DNA of 64,000 nucleotides. Origin: Demequina silvatica. GTDB lineage: Bacteria; Actinomycetota; Actinomycetes; Actinomycetales; Demequinaceae. Shown in pieces: positions 48,066 to 56,990 of this stretch; position 1 is the stretch's first letter; each line of letters opens with the position of its first letter. A program made the position numbers and the translations under genes. Under the pieces are notes generated by a model. That model was not told the origin of the DNA. It made no database searches and saw nothing but the letters and a program-made list of their open reading frames with translations. Where the stretch lies: positions 1 through 64,000 of the forward strand of contig NZ_BBMA01000007.1 of the NCBI RefSeq assembly GCF_000971215.1. The letters run 5' to 3'.

Positions 48066-49762
48066 GCGTCGTCACCGTGGTGCGCCGCGCCGTCCTGTGG
48101 GTGCCGGACTGGCCCGTGGTCGCCGCGATGACGGAGGCGGGGCTGGGCGCGGACGTGCCCGCGGCCGTCCTGCACGGGCGCGGGCTGGTCGCGGTCTCCG
48201 CCGCGGCGCGCGCCGCCGGGGTCACGCGCGGCAGCACCAGGCGGCTCGCGCAGCGCGCCTGCCCCGACCTCGCGATCCTTCCCCACGACGAGGGGCGCGA
48301 CTCGCGCCTGTTCGAGTCCGTCGCGGCGGCCGCAGAGCAGGCCGTCTCCGGGGTCGAGATCTCCCGGCCGGGGCTCATGATCATCCCCGCGGACGGCGCC
48401 GCCCGCTTCCACGGCTCGGAGGAGGCGCTCGCGGAGGCGCTCGTCACCGCGGTCGCGGAGCATGCCGGGGTGGAGTGCGCCGTCGGCGCCGCGGACGGGC
48501 TGCTCGCCGCGGTGCTCGCGGCGCGGTCCGCGGAGCTGGTCCCCGCGGGGGCCTCCCGGGAGTACCTCGCGCCCGCGTCCATCGACTCGCTCGCGCTCGC
48601 GGCCATGGAGCGCGTCCAGCGGCAGGAGGTCGAGCGGCTCGCGAGCGTGCTCGCGCGCCTGGGGATCGTCACGCTGGGGGACCTGGCGGCGCTGCCGTTC
48701 GCGGACATCCTCGCCCGGTTCGGCCCCGTGGGGGTGTGGGCGCACCGGCTCGCGTCGGGGGAGGACCTCGCCCCGCCGGTGCTGCGCCGCACCGAGGAGG
48801 ACATCGCGGTCGAGCACGTGTTCGAGGACCCGGCGGAGCGCGTCGAGCAGCTGGTGCACGTCGCCAAGGAGGCCGCGATCGCGCTCGACCGCGCGCTGCT
48901 CGACGCCGGCATGCGCTGCGGGCGGGTGCGCATCACCGCCCGCACGGAGAAGGGTCAGGACCTCGAGCGCGTGTGGCGCACGGACGTGGGCACCCGCGCC
49001 GGCGCGTTCGCACGGCACATGACGGACCGCGTGCGCTGGCAGCTCGAGGGATGGCTGTCGGGCACCGCGGGCTCCACCACGGGCGACAAGGGCCCCGAGC
49101 CCTCGCCGCTGGTGTCGCTCGGCCTGGTGGCCGAGGACGTGGTCCCGCGCGGCTCCGAGCAGGCCTACCTGTGGGGCGGGGTGTCGGGCGCGGACTCGCG
49201 CGCGCATCGCGCCCTCGAGCGCGTCCAGGGGCTGCTGGGCCTCGAGGGCGTGCTCGCGGTCGCCGAGCAGGGCGGACGCTCTCCCCGCGACAGGGCGCAC
49301 CTCGCGCCCTGGGGCCAGGAGGCGCCGCCCGCCCGTGCGATCGCCCACCCGTGGCCGGGACGCATCCCCGACCCGCCGCCCGCGACCGTGCCGCCCGTCG
49401 CGCGGCCCGCGCTGGTGCTCGACGCGGGCGGCGCCCCCGTGGCCGTGAGCCAGCGGCTCGCGGTCAGCGCACCCCCCACGTGGGTACGGCTCGAGGCGGA
49501 CCCGTCCGACGACCGCGCCCGCGCCGCGAACCGCCACCCCTCCTCGGGCCACGTGGGCCGCGTCGACGGGCCGGTGTGGGACCGGCCCCGCCCTGTGGAG
49601 TCCTGGGCCGGCCCGTGGCCCGTGTCGGAGCGATGGTGGTCGGAGGACGCATCCCGGCGCGCGTACCTCCAGGTCGCGCTGCGCGACGGCGAGGGGACCG
49701 TCACCGCGGTGCTGCTCGCCTACGGCGGCGGCGAGTGGCGGCTGGAGGCCGTCTATGACTGA
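48062..49762 (+). CDS. imuB: ImuB, Y-family polymerase homologue of the mutasome
   Basis: A 566-aa protein with the fold of DinB-type polymerases. The N-terminal motif I reads VLWVPDWPVVAAMTEAGL, where catalytic Y-family enzymes have acidic residues (DMDAFFASVE), so it is expected to be inactive. Helix-hairpin-helix (LARLGIVTLGDLAALPFADILARFG) and little-finger regions are present. It acts as the hub linking DnaE2 to the clamp in mycobacteria. It overlaps both neighbours. Confidence 0.92.
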   Translation: MSVVTVVRRAVLWVPDWPVVAAMTEAGLGADVPAAVLHGRGLVAVSAAARAAGVTRGSTRRLAQRACPDLAILPHDEGRDSRLFESVAAAAEQAVSGVEISRPGLMIIPADGAARFHGSEEALAEALVTAVAEHAGVECAVGAADGLLAAVLAARSAELVPAGASREYLAPASIDSLALAAMERVQRQEVERLASVLARLGIVTLGDLAALPFADILARFGPVGVWAHRLASGEDLAPPVLRRTEEDIAVEHVFEDPAERVEQLVHVAKEAAIALDRALLDAGMRCGRVRITARTEKGQDLERVWRTDVGTRAGAFARHMTDRVRWQLEGWLSGTAGSTTGDKGPEPSPLVSLGLVAEDVVPRGSEQAYLWGGVSGADSRAHRALERVQGLLGLEGVLAVAEQGGRSPRDRAHLAPWGQEAPPARAIAHPWPGRIPDPPPATVPPVARPALVLDAGGAPVAVSQRLAVSAPPTWVRLEADPSDDRARAANRHPSSGHVGRVDGPVWDRPRPVESWAGPWPVSERWWSEDASRRAYLQVALRDGEGTVTAVLLAYGGGEWRLEAVYD

Positions 49763-52700
49763 GATCCCCGAGTACGCGGAGCTCCACGCCCACAGCGCCT
49801 TCAGCTTCCTCGACGGCGCGAGCCAGCCCGAGGAGATGGCCGCGGAGGCGGGCCGCCTGGGCCTCAGCGCGCTCGCGATCACCGACCACGACGGCCTCTA
49901 CGGCGCGGTGCGCTTCGCGGGCGCCGCCAGGGAGATCGGGCTGCCCACCGTGTTCGGCGCGGAGCTCAGCCTCGCCGCGGACGGTCCGGGCGGGCGCCCC
50001 GTGCTCGACCCGCCCACCGGGGTGCCGGACCCGCGCGCCTCCCACCTGGTGGTGCTCGCGCGCGGCGCCTCCGGCTACTCGCGGCTCAGCCACGCCATCG
50101 GCATGGCGCACCTCGCCACGGGGGAGAAGGGCCTGGCCCGCTACACGCTCGAGACCCTCGCGGACGCCGGCGGCGGGGACCTGCTGGTCCTCACCGGCTG
50201 CCGCAAGGGGGCGGTGCGGTCCGCGCTCGTCGGACCGGCCGGCGCGGCGCTCGCGGGAGGGATCTCCCGCGACGGCCACGCCGCCGCGAGGGCCGAGCTC
50301 GACCGGCTGGTCGCGCTGTTCGGACGCGAGGGCGTCGCGGTGGAGATCACGGACACGGGATTGCCCTTCGACTCGGAGATCAACGCGGCGCTCGCGGACC
50401 TGGCGTTCGACGCCTCGCTCCCGCTGATCGCCACCACCAACGCCCACTACGCCACCCCGCGCGACGCGGACCTCGCCGGCGCCCTCGCCGCGGTCCGCGC
50501 CCGCTCCTCGCTCGACGACATGGACGGCTGGCTGCCCGGCTCGCCCGGCCAGCACCTGCGCAGCGCGGGGGAGATGGCGTTCCGACACCGCCGCCACCCG
50601 CAGGCCGTCATCACGGCGGCACGCCTGGCCGCGGAGTGCGCGTTCGACCTCGACCTGGTCGCCCCGAACCTCCCGCCGTACCCGGTGCCGCCGGGTCACA
50701 CCGAGGCCACCTGGCTGCGCGAGCTCACGTACCGCGGCGCGCGCGAACGCTACGGGCCGCCCGACGCGGAACGGGTCAAGGGCGCGTGGGCGCAGATCGA
50801 GCACGAGCTCGCGGTCATCGAGGCGCTCGACTTCCCCGGCTACTTCCTCATCGTCCAGGACATCGTGGCGTTCTGCCGTCGCGCGGACATCCTGTGCCAG
50901 GGGCGCGGCTCCGCGGCCAACAGCGCGGTGTGCTTCGCGCTGGGCGTCACCGCGGTCGACGCCGTCACGCACGGGCTGCTGTTCGAGCGATTCCTCGCGC
51001 CCGAGCGCGACGGCCCGCCGGACATCGACGTCGACATCGAGTCCGACCGCCGCGAGGAGGTCATCCAGTACGTGTTCTCACGGCACGGACGCATCAACGC
51101 CGCGATGGTCGCGAACGTCATCCAGTACCGCCCCCGCTCGGCGGTGCGCGACGCCGCGCGGGCGCTCGGCTTCGACGTGGGTCAGCAGGACGCGTGGTCC
51201 AAGTCGATCGACCGGTGGAGCGCGCTGCGGGTCCCGCCCGAGAAGCAGGAGGCGTGGGCCGCGCAGCAGCGCGACGTGATGTGGCCCGAGCCGCCGCCCA
51301 GCCAGGACCTCGAGCACATCCCCGAGAACGTGCTCGACCTCGCCGACCGGTTCATGCGCCTGCCCCGCCACCTGGGCATCCACCCCGGAGGCATGGTGCT
51401 GTGCGACCGGCCCGTCATCGACGTGTGCCCCGTCGAGTGGGCGCGGATGCCTGGACGCACCGTGCTCCAGTGGGACAAGGACGACTGCGCGGACGCGGGA
51501 CTGGTGAAGTTCGACCTCCTGGGCCTGGGCATGCTGTCCGCCCTCAAGTACGCGTTCCGGTACATGCAGGAGGTGCGCGGCGAGGACCTGGGGCTGCACT
51601 CGCTGCCGCAGGAGGACCCGGCGGTCTACGACCTGCTGTGCGCCGCCGACACCGTCGGCGTGTTCCAGGTGGAGTCGCGCGCCCAGATGGCGACCCTGCC
51701 GCGGCTGAGGCCGCGCCGCTTCTACGACATCGTCATCGAGGTCGCTCTCATCCGTCCCGGCCCCATCCAGGGCGGCTCCGTCCACCCGTACATCAACCGG
51801 GCGCGAGGCCGGGAGCCCGTGACGTTCCTCCACCCGCTGCTCGAGAGGTCGCTGGGCAAGACGCTGGGCGTGCCGCTGTTCCAGGAGCAGCTCATGCAGA
51901 TGGCGATGGACGCGGCCGGCTTCGACGGCGCCCTCGCGGACCAGCTGCGCCGCGCCATGGGCTCAAAGCGCAGCCCCGAGCGCATGGAGGCGCTGCGCGC
52001 CCGGTTCATGGTGGGCGCGAACGAGCGCGGCATCCCCGCGGACGTCGCCCACCAGATCTTCGACAAGCTCAAGGCGTTCTCCGACTTCGGCTTCCCCGAG
52101 TCGCACTCGTACTCGTTCGCCTACCTGGTCTACGCGTCGAGCTGGCTCAAGGTGCACCGGCCCGCCGCCTTCTACGCCGGGCTGCTCGCCGCGCAGCCCA
52201 TGGGCTTCTACTCGCCGCAGTCGCTCGCCGCGGATGCGCGGCGCCATGGGCAGGTGATCCTGCGCCCCTGCGTGGTGCGCTCCGAGGTGCTCGCCCGCGT
52301 CGAGGAGCTCGCGGAGCCGTTCGCGCCGCCCGAGGAGCGGCGCGAGGAGATGGCCGGGCTGGTGCGGGTGGACCCGCGGCTCGCCGTCCGCATGGGCCTC
52401 GCGGCGGTGCGGGGCCTCGGGGACGAGGCCGCAGCCGCCATCGTGGCCGCGCGCGCCGAGCGCCCGTTCGAGTCGCTCCACGACATGGCGCGCCGCGTCC
52501 GCATCCGCCCCAAGGGGGTGTCGGGGCAGTCGGGGCTCGCGCCCGAGAAGGGGCTCACCACGGCCCAGTGGGAGGCGCTCGCCACCGCGGGCGCGCTCGA
52601 GAGCTTCGGGGTGACGCGGCGCGAGGCGCTGTGGGCCTCCGGCGTGCTGGCGCGCGAGGGGCCCGACACGCTGCCGGGGACCGTGCCCGGCGCGAAGGCG

Positions 52701-53129
52701 CCCATGCTGCCCGGCATGAGCGTGGTCGAGGAGGCCGTCGCCGACGTGTGGGCGTCCGGAGTGTCGGTCGAGGGCTACCCGACGGCGTTCGTGCGCGAGG
52801 GGCTCGACCGCAACGGGGTGCTGCGCGTCGCGGAGGTGCTCGCGCACGAGGCCGAGCGGCGCGTCACGGTGGCCGGCGTGGTGACCCATCGGCAGCGGCC
52901 GGGCACCGCCCGCGGCGTCACGTTCATCTCCCTCGAGGACGAGACGGGCTTCCTCAACGTCATCTGCTCCGTGGGCGTGTGGAAGAGGTTCCAGGCGGTC
53001 GCCAGGCGCTCGCCCGCGCTCATCATCCGCGGCCGGATCGAGCGCGCGGACGGCGCCACCAACCTGGTCGCCGAGCACCTCTCGCCCATGTCCCTCAAGG
53101 TGCCGTCGCGCAGCCGCGACTTCCGGTGA
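49755..53129 (+). CDS. dnaE2: Error-prone DNA polymerase III alpha subunit DnaE2
   Basis: A 1124-aa C-family polymerase for SOS mutagenesis. The PHP domain begins ELHAHSAFSFLDGASQPEEM. The catalytic aspartates are in PPDIDVDIES near 424. The palm/fingers segments QGRGSAANSAVCFALG, YSFAYLVYASSWLKVH and a C-terminal OB fold (FISLEDETGFLNVICSVGVW, about 1055-1075) follow. The length is normal. It is the last gene of the LexA-controlled cassette, overlapping imuB by 8 nt. Confidence 0.96.
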   Translation: MTEIPEYAELHAHSAFSFLDGASQPEEMAAEAGRLGLSALAITDHDGLYGAVRFAGAAREIGLPTVFGAELSLAADGPGGRPVLDPPTGVPDPRASHLVVLARGASGYSRLSHAIGMAHLATGEKGLARYTLETLADAGGGDLLVLTGCRKGAVRSALVGPAGAALAGGISRDGHAAARAELDRLVALFGREGVAVEITDTGLPFDSEINAALADLAFDASLPLIATTNAHYATPRDADLAGALAAVRARSSLDDMDGWLPGSPGQHLRSAGEMAFRHRRHPQAVITAARLAAECAFDLDLVAPNLPPYPVPPGHTEATWLRELTYRGARERYGPPDAERVKGAWAQIEHELAVIEALDFPGYFLIVQDIVAFCRRADILCQGRGSAANSAVCFALGVTAVDAVTHGLLFERFLAPERDGPPDIDVDIESDRREEVIQYVFSRHGRINAAMVANVIQYRPRSAVRDAARALGFDVGQQDAWSKSIDRWSALRVPPEKQEAWAAQQRDVMWPEPPPSQDLEHIPENVLDLADRFMRLPRHLGIHPGGMVLCDRPVIDVCPVEWARMPGRTVLQWDKDDCADAGLVKFDLLGLGMLSALKYAFRYMQEVRGEDLGLHSLPQEDPAVYDLLCAADTVGVFQVESRAQMATLPRLRPRRFYDIVIEVALIRPGPIQGGSVHPYINRARGREPVTFLHPLLERSLGKTLGVPLFQEQLMQMAMDAAGFDGALADQLRRAMGSKRSPERMEALRARFMVGANERGIPADVAHQIFDKLKAFSDFGFPESHSYSFAYLVYASSWLKVHRPAAFYAGLLAAQPMGFYSPQSLAADARRHGQVILRPCVVRSEVLARVEELAEPFAPPEERREEMAGLVRVDPRLAVRMGLAAVRGLGDEAAAAIVAARAERPFESLHDMARRVRIRPKGVSGQSGLAPEKGLTTAQWEALATAGALESFGVTRREALWASGVLAREGPDTLPGTVPGAKAPMLPGMSVVEEAVADVWASGVSVEGYPTAFVREGLDRNGVLRVAEVLAHEAERRVTVAGVVTHRQRPGTARGVTFISLEDETGFLNVICSVGVWKRFQAVARRSPALIIRGRIERADGATNLVAEHLSPMSLKVPSRSRDFR

Positions 53130-53174
53130 TGCGTTCCGCGCCCGCCCGGAGGATGCTGAAGACGGAGGTGCGGG

Positions 53175-53552
53175 ATGACCGACGTGACCGCGAGGGCGGG
53201 AGCCGGCACGCTCGCACTCGAGGACGGCACCGCCTGGGGCGACGGGCGCACCACCGTCGAGGCGCGCTTCACCGGCATGCACCTCACCCACCTCGCGATC
53301 GCGGGCTGCGTCCTCAACGACACCTACCGCGAGGCCGCCGAACTGGGAATCCCGATCGCCGGGGTGCGGGTCGAGGTGCGCGGCGAGTTCGACATGGCGG
53401 AAGTCGCGTTCGGTCCCGTCGAGTACACCCTCACGATCGACTCGCACGCCCCTCGAGAACGGATCGAGGAGCTCGAGCGGCGCGTCGAGACGGTGGCCGA
53501 GATCCCGCAGGCGCTCGCGCGTTCGTTGGCTGTCCGCAGGCGCGACACCTAG
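53175..53552 (+). CDS. OsmC family protein
   Basis: A 125-aa alpha/beta protein whose segment HLTHLAIAGCVLNDTYREAAELGI matches the OsmC helix bearing the first peroxidatic cysteine. The second conserved Cys is missing, so classical peroxidase activity is uncertain. GGAGGT lies 5 nt before the ATG. It follows dnaE2 by 45 nt and may be cotranscribed with it. Confidence 0.8.
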   Translation: MTDVTARAGAGTLALEDGTAWGDGRTTVEARFTGMHLTHLAIAGCVLNDTYREAAELGIPIAGVRVEVRGEFDMAEVAFGPVEYTLTIDSHAPRERIEELERRVETVAEIPQALARSLAVRRRDT

Positions 53553-53664
53553 CGGCCCTCCACGGCGCCGCGACCCGTCCGCGACCCCGCCCGCGCGGGC
53601 CGTGTCGACTCCGTGCGGTCGACCGGAAGTTCACGGCGGCGGGAATACCAGCGGCATCACGCGA

Positions 53665-53690
53665 GGTTGTCACAGGCGCAACCCGGGTAC
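53665..53690 (+). promoter_or_regulatory. Possible sigma-B-type stress promoter
   Basis: GGTT, 16 nt, then GGGTAC fits the GNNT-N14-16-GGGTAC consensus of Streptomyces sigma-B. It ends 33 bp before the small membrane protein gene. Confidence 0.35.
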
Positions 53691-53723
53691 GCATGCACAT
53701 TGAAGAAGAAAGGCAGCATCGAA

Positions 53724-53867
53724 ATGGAATTCATCCTGTGGATTCTCGCCGTGATCCTCGTCGTCTTCGGCATCGTCCGGCTCATCCAGAAGCAGATCCT
53801 CTGGGGCATCGTGCTCATCATCGTCGGACTGCTGGTGGGCCCGGGAGGCGTCAGCATCTTCACATGA
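53724..53867 (+). CDS. GPGG-motif small membrane protein
   Basis: A 47-aa protein (MEFILWILAVILVVFGIVRL...) with two short hydrophobic helices and the ending GLLVGPGGVSIFT. The GPGG ending defines a family of very small actinobacterial membrane proteins with unknown function. GAAAGG precedes the ATG. A GGATCAC/GTGATCC inverted repeat follows its stop (53872-53896). Confidence 0.8.
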   Translation: MEFILWILAVILVVFGIVRLIQKQILWGIVLIIVGLLVGPGGVSIFT

Positions 53868-53871
53868 CGCT

Positions 53872-53896
53872 GGATCACTAAGTTTTGCGGTGATCC
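53872..53896 (+). terminator. Possible terminator after the GPGG gene
   Basis: GGATCAC and GTGATCC form a 7-bp stem with an 11-nt T-containing loop, 4 nt after the stop codon. The stem is short. Confidence 0.4.
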
Positions 53897-53932
53897 GCTC
53901 CTCGATGGCGAATCGACGTCTCCAGACCGTGC

Positions 53933-53938
53933 TACAGT
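53933..53938 (+). promoter_or_regulatory. -10 box TACAGT of tRNA-Leu
   Basis: TACAGT lies 43 bp before the mature tRNA end, leaving a short 5' leader. A weak -35 (GAATCG) lies 17 bp upstream. Confidence 0.4.
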
Positions 53939-53981
53939 TCTTCTCGCGCTGAGGCGCTCGGAAGAGCATCTCGGGCCACCT

Positions 53982-54069
53982 GTCCGGGTGGCGGAAATGG
54001 CAGACGCGCTAGCTTGAGGTGCTAGTGCCCGTATAGGGCGTGGGGGTTCAAGTCCCCCCTCGGACACCA
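53982..54069 (+). tRNA. tRNA-Leu (anticodon GAG)
   Basis: A class II tRNA. The acceptor GTCCGGG pairs with CTCGGAC (one G-T). The anticodon stem is CTAGC/GCTAG (54009-54013, 54021-54025) with loop TTGAGGT and anticodon GAG at 54016-54018, reading CUC/CUU. It has a long variable arm and a T arm GGGGGTTCAAGTCCCCC, and CCA is encoded at 54067-54069. Confidence 0.95.
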
Positions 54070-54073
54070 GCCG

Positions 54074-54103
54074 GAAGGCCCCGACCATGAGGTCGGGGCC
54101 TTC
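54074..54103 (+). terminator. Terminator after tRNA-Leu
   Basis: A 13-bp stem (core AAGGCCCCGACC / GGTCGGGGCCTT) with a 4-nt loop, 5 nt after the CCA end and followed by TGCTTTCC. Confidence 0.9.
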
Positions 54104-54173
54104 TGCTTTCCCCGGGCGGACGTCCTCTCGAACCCCGCCCGTGCGGCGTACGCGAACGGGACAGAACCGCCGA

Positions 54174-54179
54174 TACGAT
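54174..54179 (+). promoter_or_regulatory. -10 box TACGAT before the membrane protein gene
   Basis: TACGAT ends 46 bp before the preferred GTG start at 54226, giving a leader of about 40 nt that contains an AGGGAG ribosome site. Confidence 0.35.
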
Positions 54180-54225
54180 GCGACCAACGCGCCCGCCGTG
54201 GGCGCCTCGGGGGCAGGGAGCGCGG

Positions 54226-55626
54226 GTGGCAGGCACGACGACGCGGCGGGCACCGTTGCCCTCCGAGTGGCTGGGCCTCGCCGAGGAGTGGGCCGCCGGC
54301 TTCCGGGACTCGCGCCGCTCGCGCCTGGGCGTGCTGGCGCTCTACCTGGCGGTCGCCGCCGCGATCGTCATCCCCGTGGTCCTCGGTCCCGGCACCGCGA
54401 TGTCGCGAATCGACGAACCCACCCACGCCGACTACGCGTGGCGCGCCGCGCACCTCGAGATCCCGTACGCCGGATCGATCATCGCGCCCGAGATCCGCGA
54501 CATCTGGGCGTGCGTGGGCCAGGAACGATACGAGCTGCCCGAGTGCGGCGCGGACGCCGACGCCTGGGAGTTCCCGTACGAGGGCCAGCAGTACAACTTC
54601 TCCCACCCGCCGCTGTACTACCTCGCGGTGGGCCTGCCCGCGCGCGCGGTCGAGGCGCTCATCCCCGCGGTCGACTTCGTCACCGCCGCGCGCCTCCTCG
54701 GCGTGCTGTGGCTCGGGCTGGGCATGTTCGTCATGTTCGTCGCGCTGCGCCGCTGGCGCATCGACCCCGCCGCCGCGATCATCGCGCCGCTGCTCCTGCC
54801 CGCCTTCCCCCGGGTCCTGCACGCGGTGACCACCGTCAACCCCGACGCCGCGACCGTGGTGATCGGCGCATCGGCCGTCTGGCTGGCCGCCCGCATCTTC
54901 GTCGACGACGACCTCGACTGGCGCCTCGCCGCCCTCCTCGCCGGCGTCGCCGGCATGACCAAGACCATCGCCGCGATCCCGTTCATCGCGCTCGGCGCGC
55001 TCCTGACGTTCCGCATGCTGCGCGACTGGCGCCGCTCGCGCCCCCGTGGCCACGACGTCGCGATCGTGGGCGCCATGGCCGGCGCGATCCTGGTGCCGTA
55101 CGCGCTGTGGCAGGCGTGGCAGGGGACCAGGGGCGACCCGAACTGGCAGAACCCGCTGGTCGGGCTCAACACCCGCGACGTGCTCGGGCTGCCCGGGTCC
55201 GAGTGGCTCGAGACCGCGTTCAGCGGCCTCAACCTCGCGTCCGACTACTACCTGCAGGAGCCGCTCGACGTCGCGATCATGATCTCGTGGACGCGGCTGC
55301 TCAACTTCCTGGTGATCGGCGCGATCTTCGCGGTGATCGTCGCGTGCGCGAAGGAGCCGGCGCGCCGCGCGCTCGGCTGGATGGTGCTCGCCGGCACCGT
55401 CCTCTACCCGACCGTGGTGCAGATCCAGGCGTACCTCAACACCACCGTCCCGCAGTACTTCCCCAACGTCACCGGGAGATACGGGCTCGCGCTCATCCCC
55501 GGCGCGGTGGCGTGCATGGTGATCGCCGCGTGGAAAGCGGGCTTCCGGCGCCTCATCTACGTGCTGGCGGCGGCGGGGCTGGTGGTGCTCGGCATCGTGA
55601 TCGTGAACGGCTGGCGGGTCATCTAG
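54226..55626 (+). CDS. DUF2142-like polytopic membrane protein (GT-C type)
   Basis: A 466-aa protein with about ten membrane helices. After helix 1 the outer loop carries RIDEPTHADYAWR, like the Asp-Glu-Pro-x-His motif of DUF2142 and GT-C glycosyltransferases, and FSHPPLYYLAVGLPAR. It may transfer sugars from a lipid carrier, but the substrate is unknown. GTG 54226 with AGGGAG upstream is preferred over ATG 54178, which overlaps the -10 box. Confidence 0.75.
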   Translation: MAGTTTRRAPLPSEWLGLAEEWAAGFRDSRRSRLGVLALYLAVAAAIVIPVVLGPGTAMSRIDEPTHADYAWRAAHLEIPYAGSIIAPEIRDIWACVGQERYELPECGADADAWEFPYEGQQYNFSHPPLYYLAVGLPARAVEALIPAVDFVTAARLLGVLWLGLGMFVMFVALRRWRIDPAAAIIAPLLLPAFPRVLHAVTTVNPDAATVVIGASAVWLAARIFVDDDLDWRLAALLAGVAGMTKTIAAIPFIALGALLTFRMLRDWRRSRPRGHDVAIVGAMAGAILVPYALWQAWQGTRGDPNWQNPLVGLNTRDVLGLPGSEWLETAFSGLNLASDYYLQEPLDVAIMISWTRLLNFLVIGAIFAVIVACAKEPARRALGWMVLAGTVLYPTVVQIQAYLNTTVPQYFPNVTGRYGLALIPGAVACMVIAAWKAGFRRLIYVLAAAGLVVLGIVIVNGWRVI

Positions 55627-55661
55627 CCGGGACGATGCGGGGGCCGGGTCCGGCGGGCCGC

Positions 55662-55667
55662 TAGCCT
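55662..55667 (+). promoter_or_regulatory. -10 box TAGCCT of M20 peptidase gene
   Basis: TAGCCT ends 6 nt before ATG 55674. The stretch CTAGNCTGGCCGCATG is shared with the trmI start at 63411. Confidence 0.45.
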
Positions 55668-55673
55668 GGCCGC

Positions 55674-56972
55674 ATGACCGAGTCCGACGTGGTCCGCCTC
55701 GCGCGCGACCTCATGCGCATCGACACCTCCAACTACGGCGACGCCGACGGGCCGGGGGAGCGTGCGGCGGCCGAGTACGTCGCGGCGTACCTGTCGGACC
55801 TGGGGCTCGAGCCCGTCATCCGCGAGGCCGCGCCGGGTCGCGCGTCGCTCACCGCCCTCTGGGAGGGCGCCGACCGCACCCGCCCGCCGCTGGTGCTGCA
55901 CGGCCACCTCGACGTGGTGCCCGCCTTCCCCGAGGACTGGACGGTCGACCCGTTCGGCGCCGAGGTCAAGGACGGCATGATCTGGGGCCGCGGCGCGGTC
56001 GACATGAAGGGCGTCGACGCGATGTACCTCGCGGCGATCGGCCGCATGATCGCGGCTGGCGTGAAGCCGGCGCGCGACATCGTCATCGCGTTCTTCGCGG
56101 ACGAGGAGCACGGCGGCCACCGCGGCGCCAAGTGGATGGTCGAGAACCACCCCGACGACTTCCGCGGCGCCACCGAGGCCGTGTCCGAGGTGGGCGGCTT
56201 CTCCATCCAGGTCGCGGGCAAGCGGGTGTACCTGTTCCAGACGGGGGAGAAGGGCATGCAGTGGCTGCGACTCGCGGCCTCCGGCGTGCAGGGCCACGGC
56301 TCGCTGGTGCACCACGACAACGCGGTGGCGCACCTGGGCGGCGCGATGGCGCGGATCGGCGCCTACGAGTGGCCCATGGAGATCTCGCCCACGTCCGAGC
56401 ACCTGCTGCGCGGCACCGCGTCGCTGCTGGGGGTCGAGTACGCCGAGGACCCGGCGACCGTGGACCGCCTGATCGCGGGACTCGGCGCGGTGGGCCGGAT
56501 GGTCGAGGCCTCGCTCAGGAACACCTCGAACCCGACCATGATGGACGCCGGCTACAAGGTCAACGTCATCCCTGACACCGCCGGCGGCTACGTGGACTCG
56601 CGGTTCCTCCACGGCCAGCAGGAGCAGGTGCTGCGGAAGATCGAGGAGCTGGCGGGCACGCACGTCAAGGTCGAGCAGTACATCACCGAGGCGTCGATCG
56701 AGCTGCCGTTCGACGTGCCGCTGGTCCACAAGGCCATCGAGGCGGTGACGTTCGACGACCCGGAGGCGATCGTGCTGCCGTACACGATGATGGGCGGCAC
56801 GGACAACAAGCACCTCGCCCTGCTGGGCATCGCGGGCTACGGCTTCGCGCCGCTGCGCCTGCCTCCCGAGCTCGACTTCCCGGGCCTGTTCCACGGCATC
56901 GACGAGCGCGTGCCGATCGACTCGCTCGAGTTCGGCACCGATGTGATGGTGCGGTTCCTCACCGACTGCTGA
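55674..56972 (+). CDS. M20/M25/M40 family metallopeptidase
   Basis: A 432-aa zinc peptidase or amidase (DapE/ArgE-like; M. tuberculosis Rv2141c is similar). Metal ligands appear in LHGHLDVVPAF, RGAVDMKG, FFADEEHGG and near the C-terminus. A dimerisation domain occupies about 200-320. The true substrate is not predictable. It likely has a leaderless mRNA. Confidence 0.9.
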   Translation: MTESDVVRLARDLMRIDTSNYGDADGPGERAAAEYVAAYLSDLGLEPVIREAAPGRASLTALWEGADRTRPPLVLHGHLDVVPAFPEDWTVDPFGAEVKDGMIWGRGAVDMKGVDAMYLAAIGRMIAAGVKPARDIVIAFFADEEHGGHRGAKWMVENHPDDFRGATEAVSEVGGFSIQVAGKRVYLFQTGEKGMQWLRLAASGVQGHGSLVHHDNAVAHLGGAMARIGAYEWPMEISPTSEHLLRGTASLLGVEYAEDPATVDRLIAGLGAVGRMVEASLRNTSNPTMMDAGYKVNVIPDTAGGYVDSRFLHGQQEQVLRKIEELAGTHVKVEQYITEASIELPFDVPLVHKAIEAVTFDDPEAIVLPYTMMGGTDNKHLALLGIAGYGFAPLRLPPELDFPGLFHGIDERVPIDSLEFGTDVMVRFLTDC

Positions 56973-56990
56973 GGCGCCCGCGCGGCCAGA

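Noticed and set aside
45341..49882. 1513-aa minus-strand open frame across the GH13 and imu genes
   Set aside because: It is Arg/Pro/Gly-rich shadow coding typical of high-GC DNA and lies over genes with clear domains on other frames.
53982..54069. tRNA read as tRNA-Ser (UGA anticodon) from a shifted loop
   Set aside because: The only perfect 5-bp anticodon stem (CTAGC/GCTAG) places GAG in the anticodon, so it is tRNA-Leu.
53982..55626. Integrative element using tRNA-Leu as attachment site
   Set aside because: No integrase gene and no second copy of the tRNA 3' end are present in the window.
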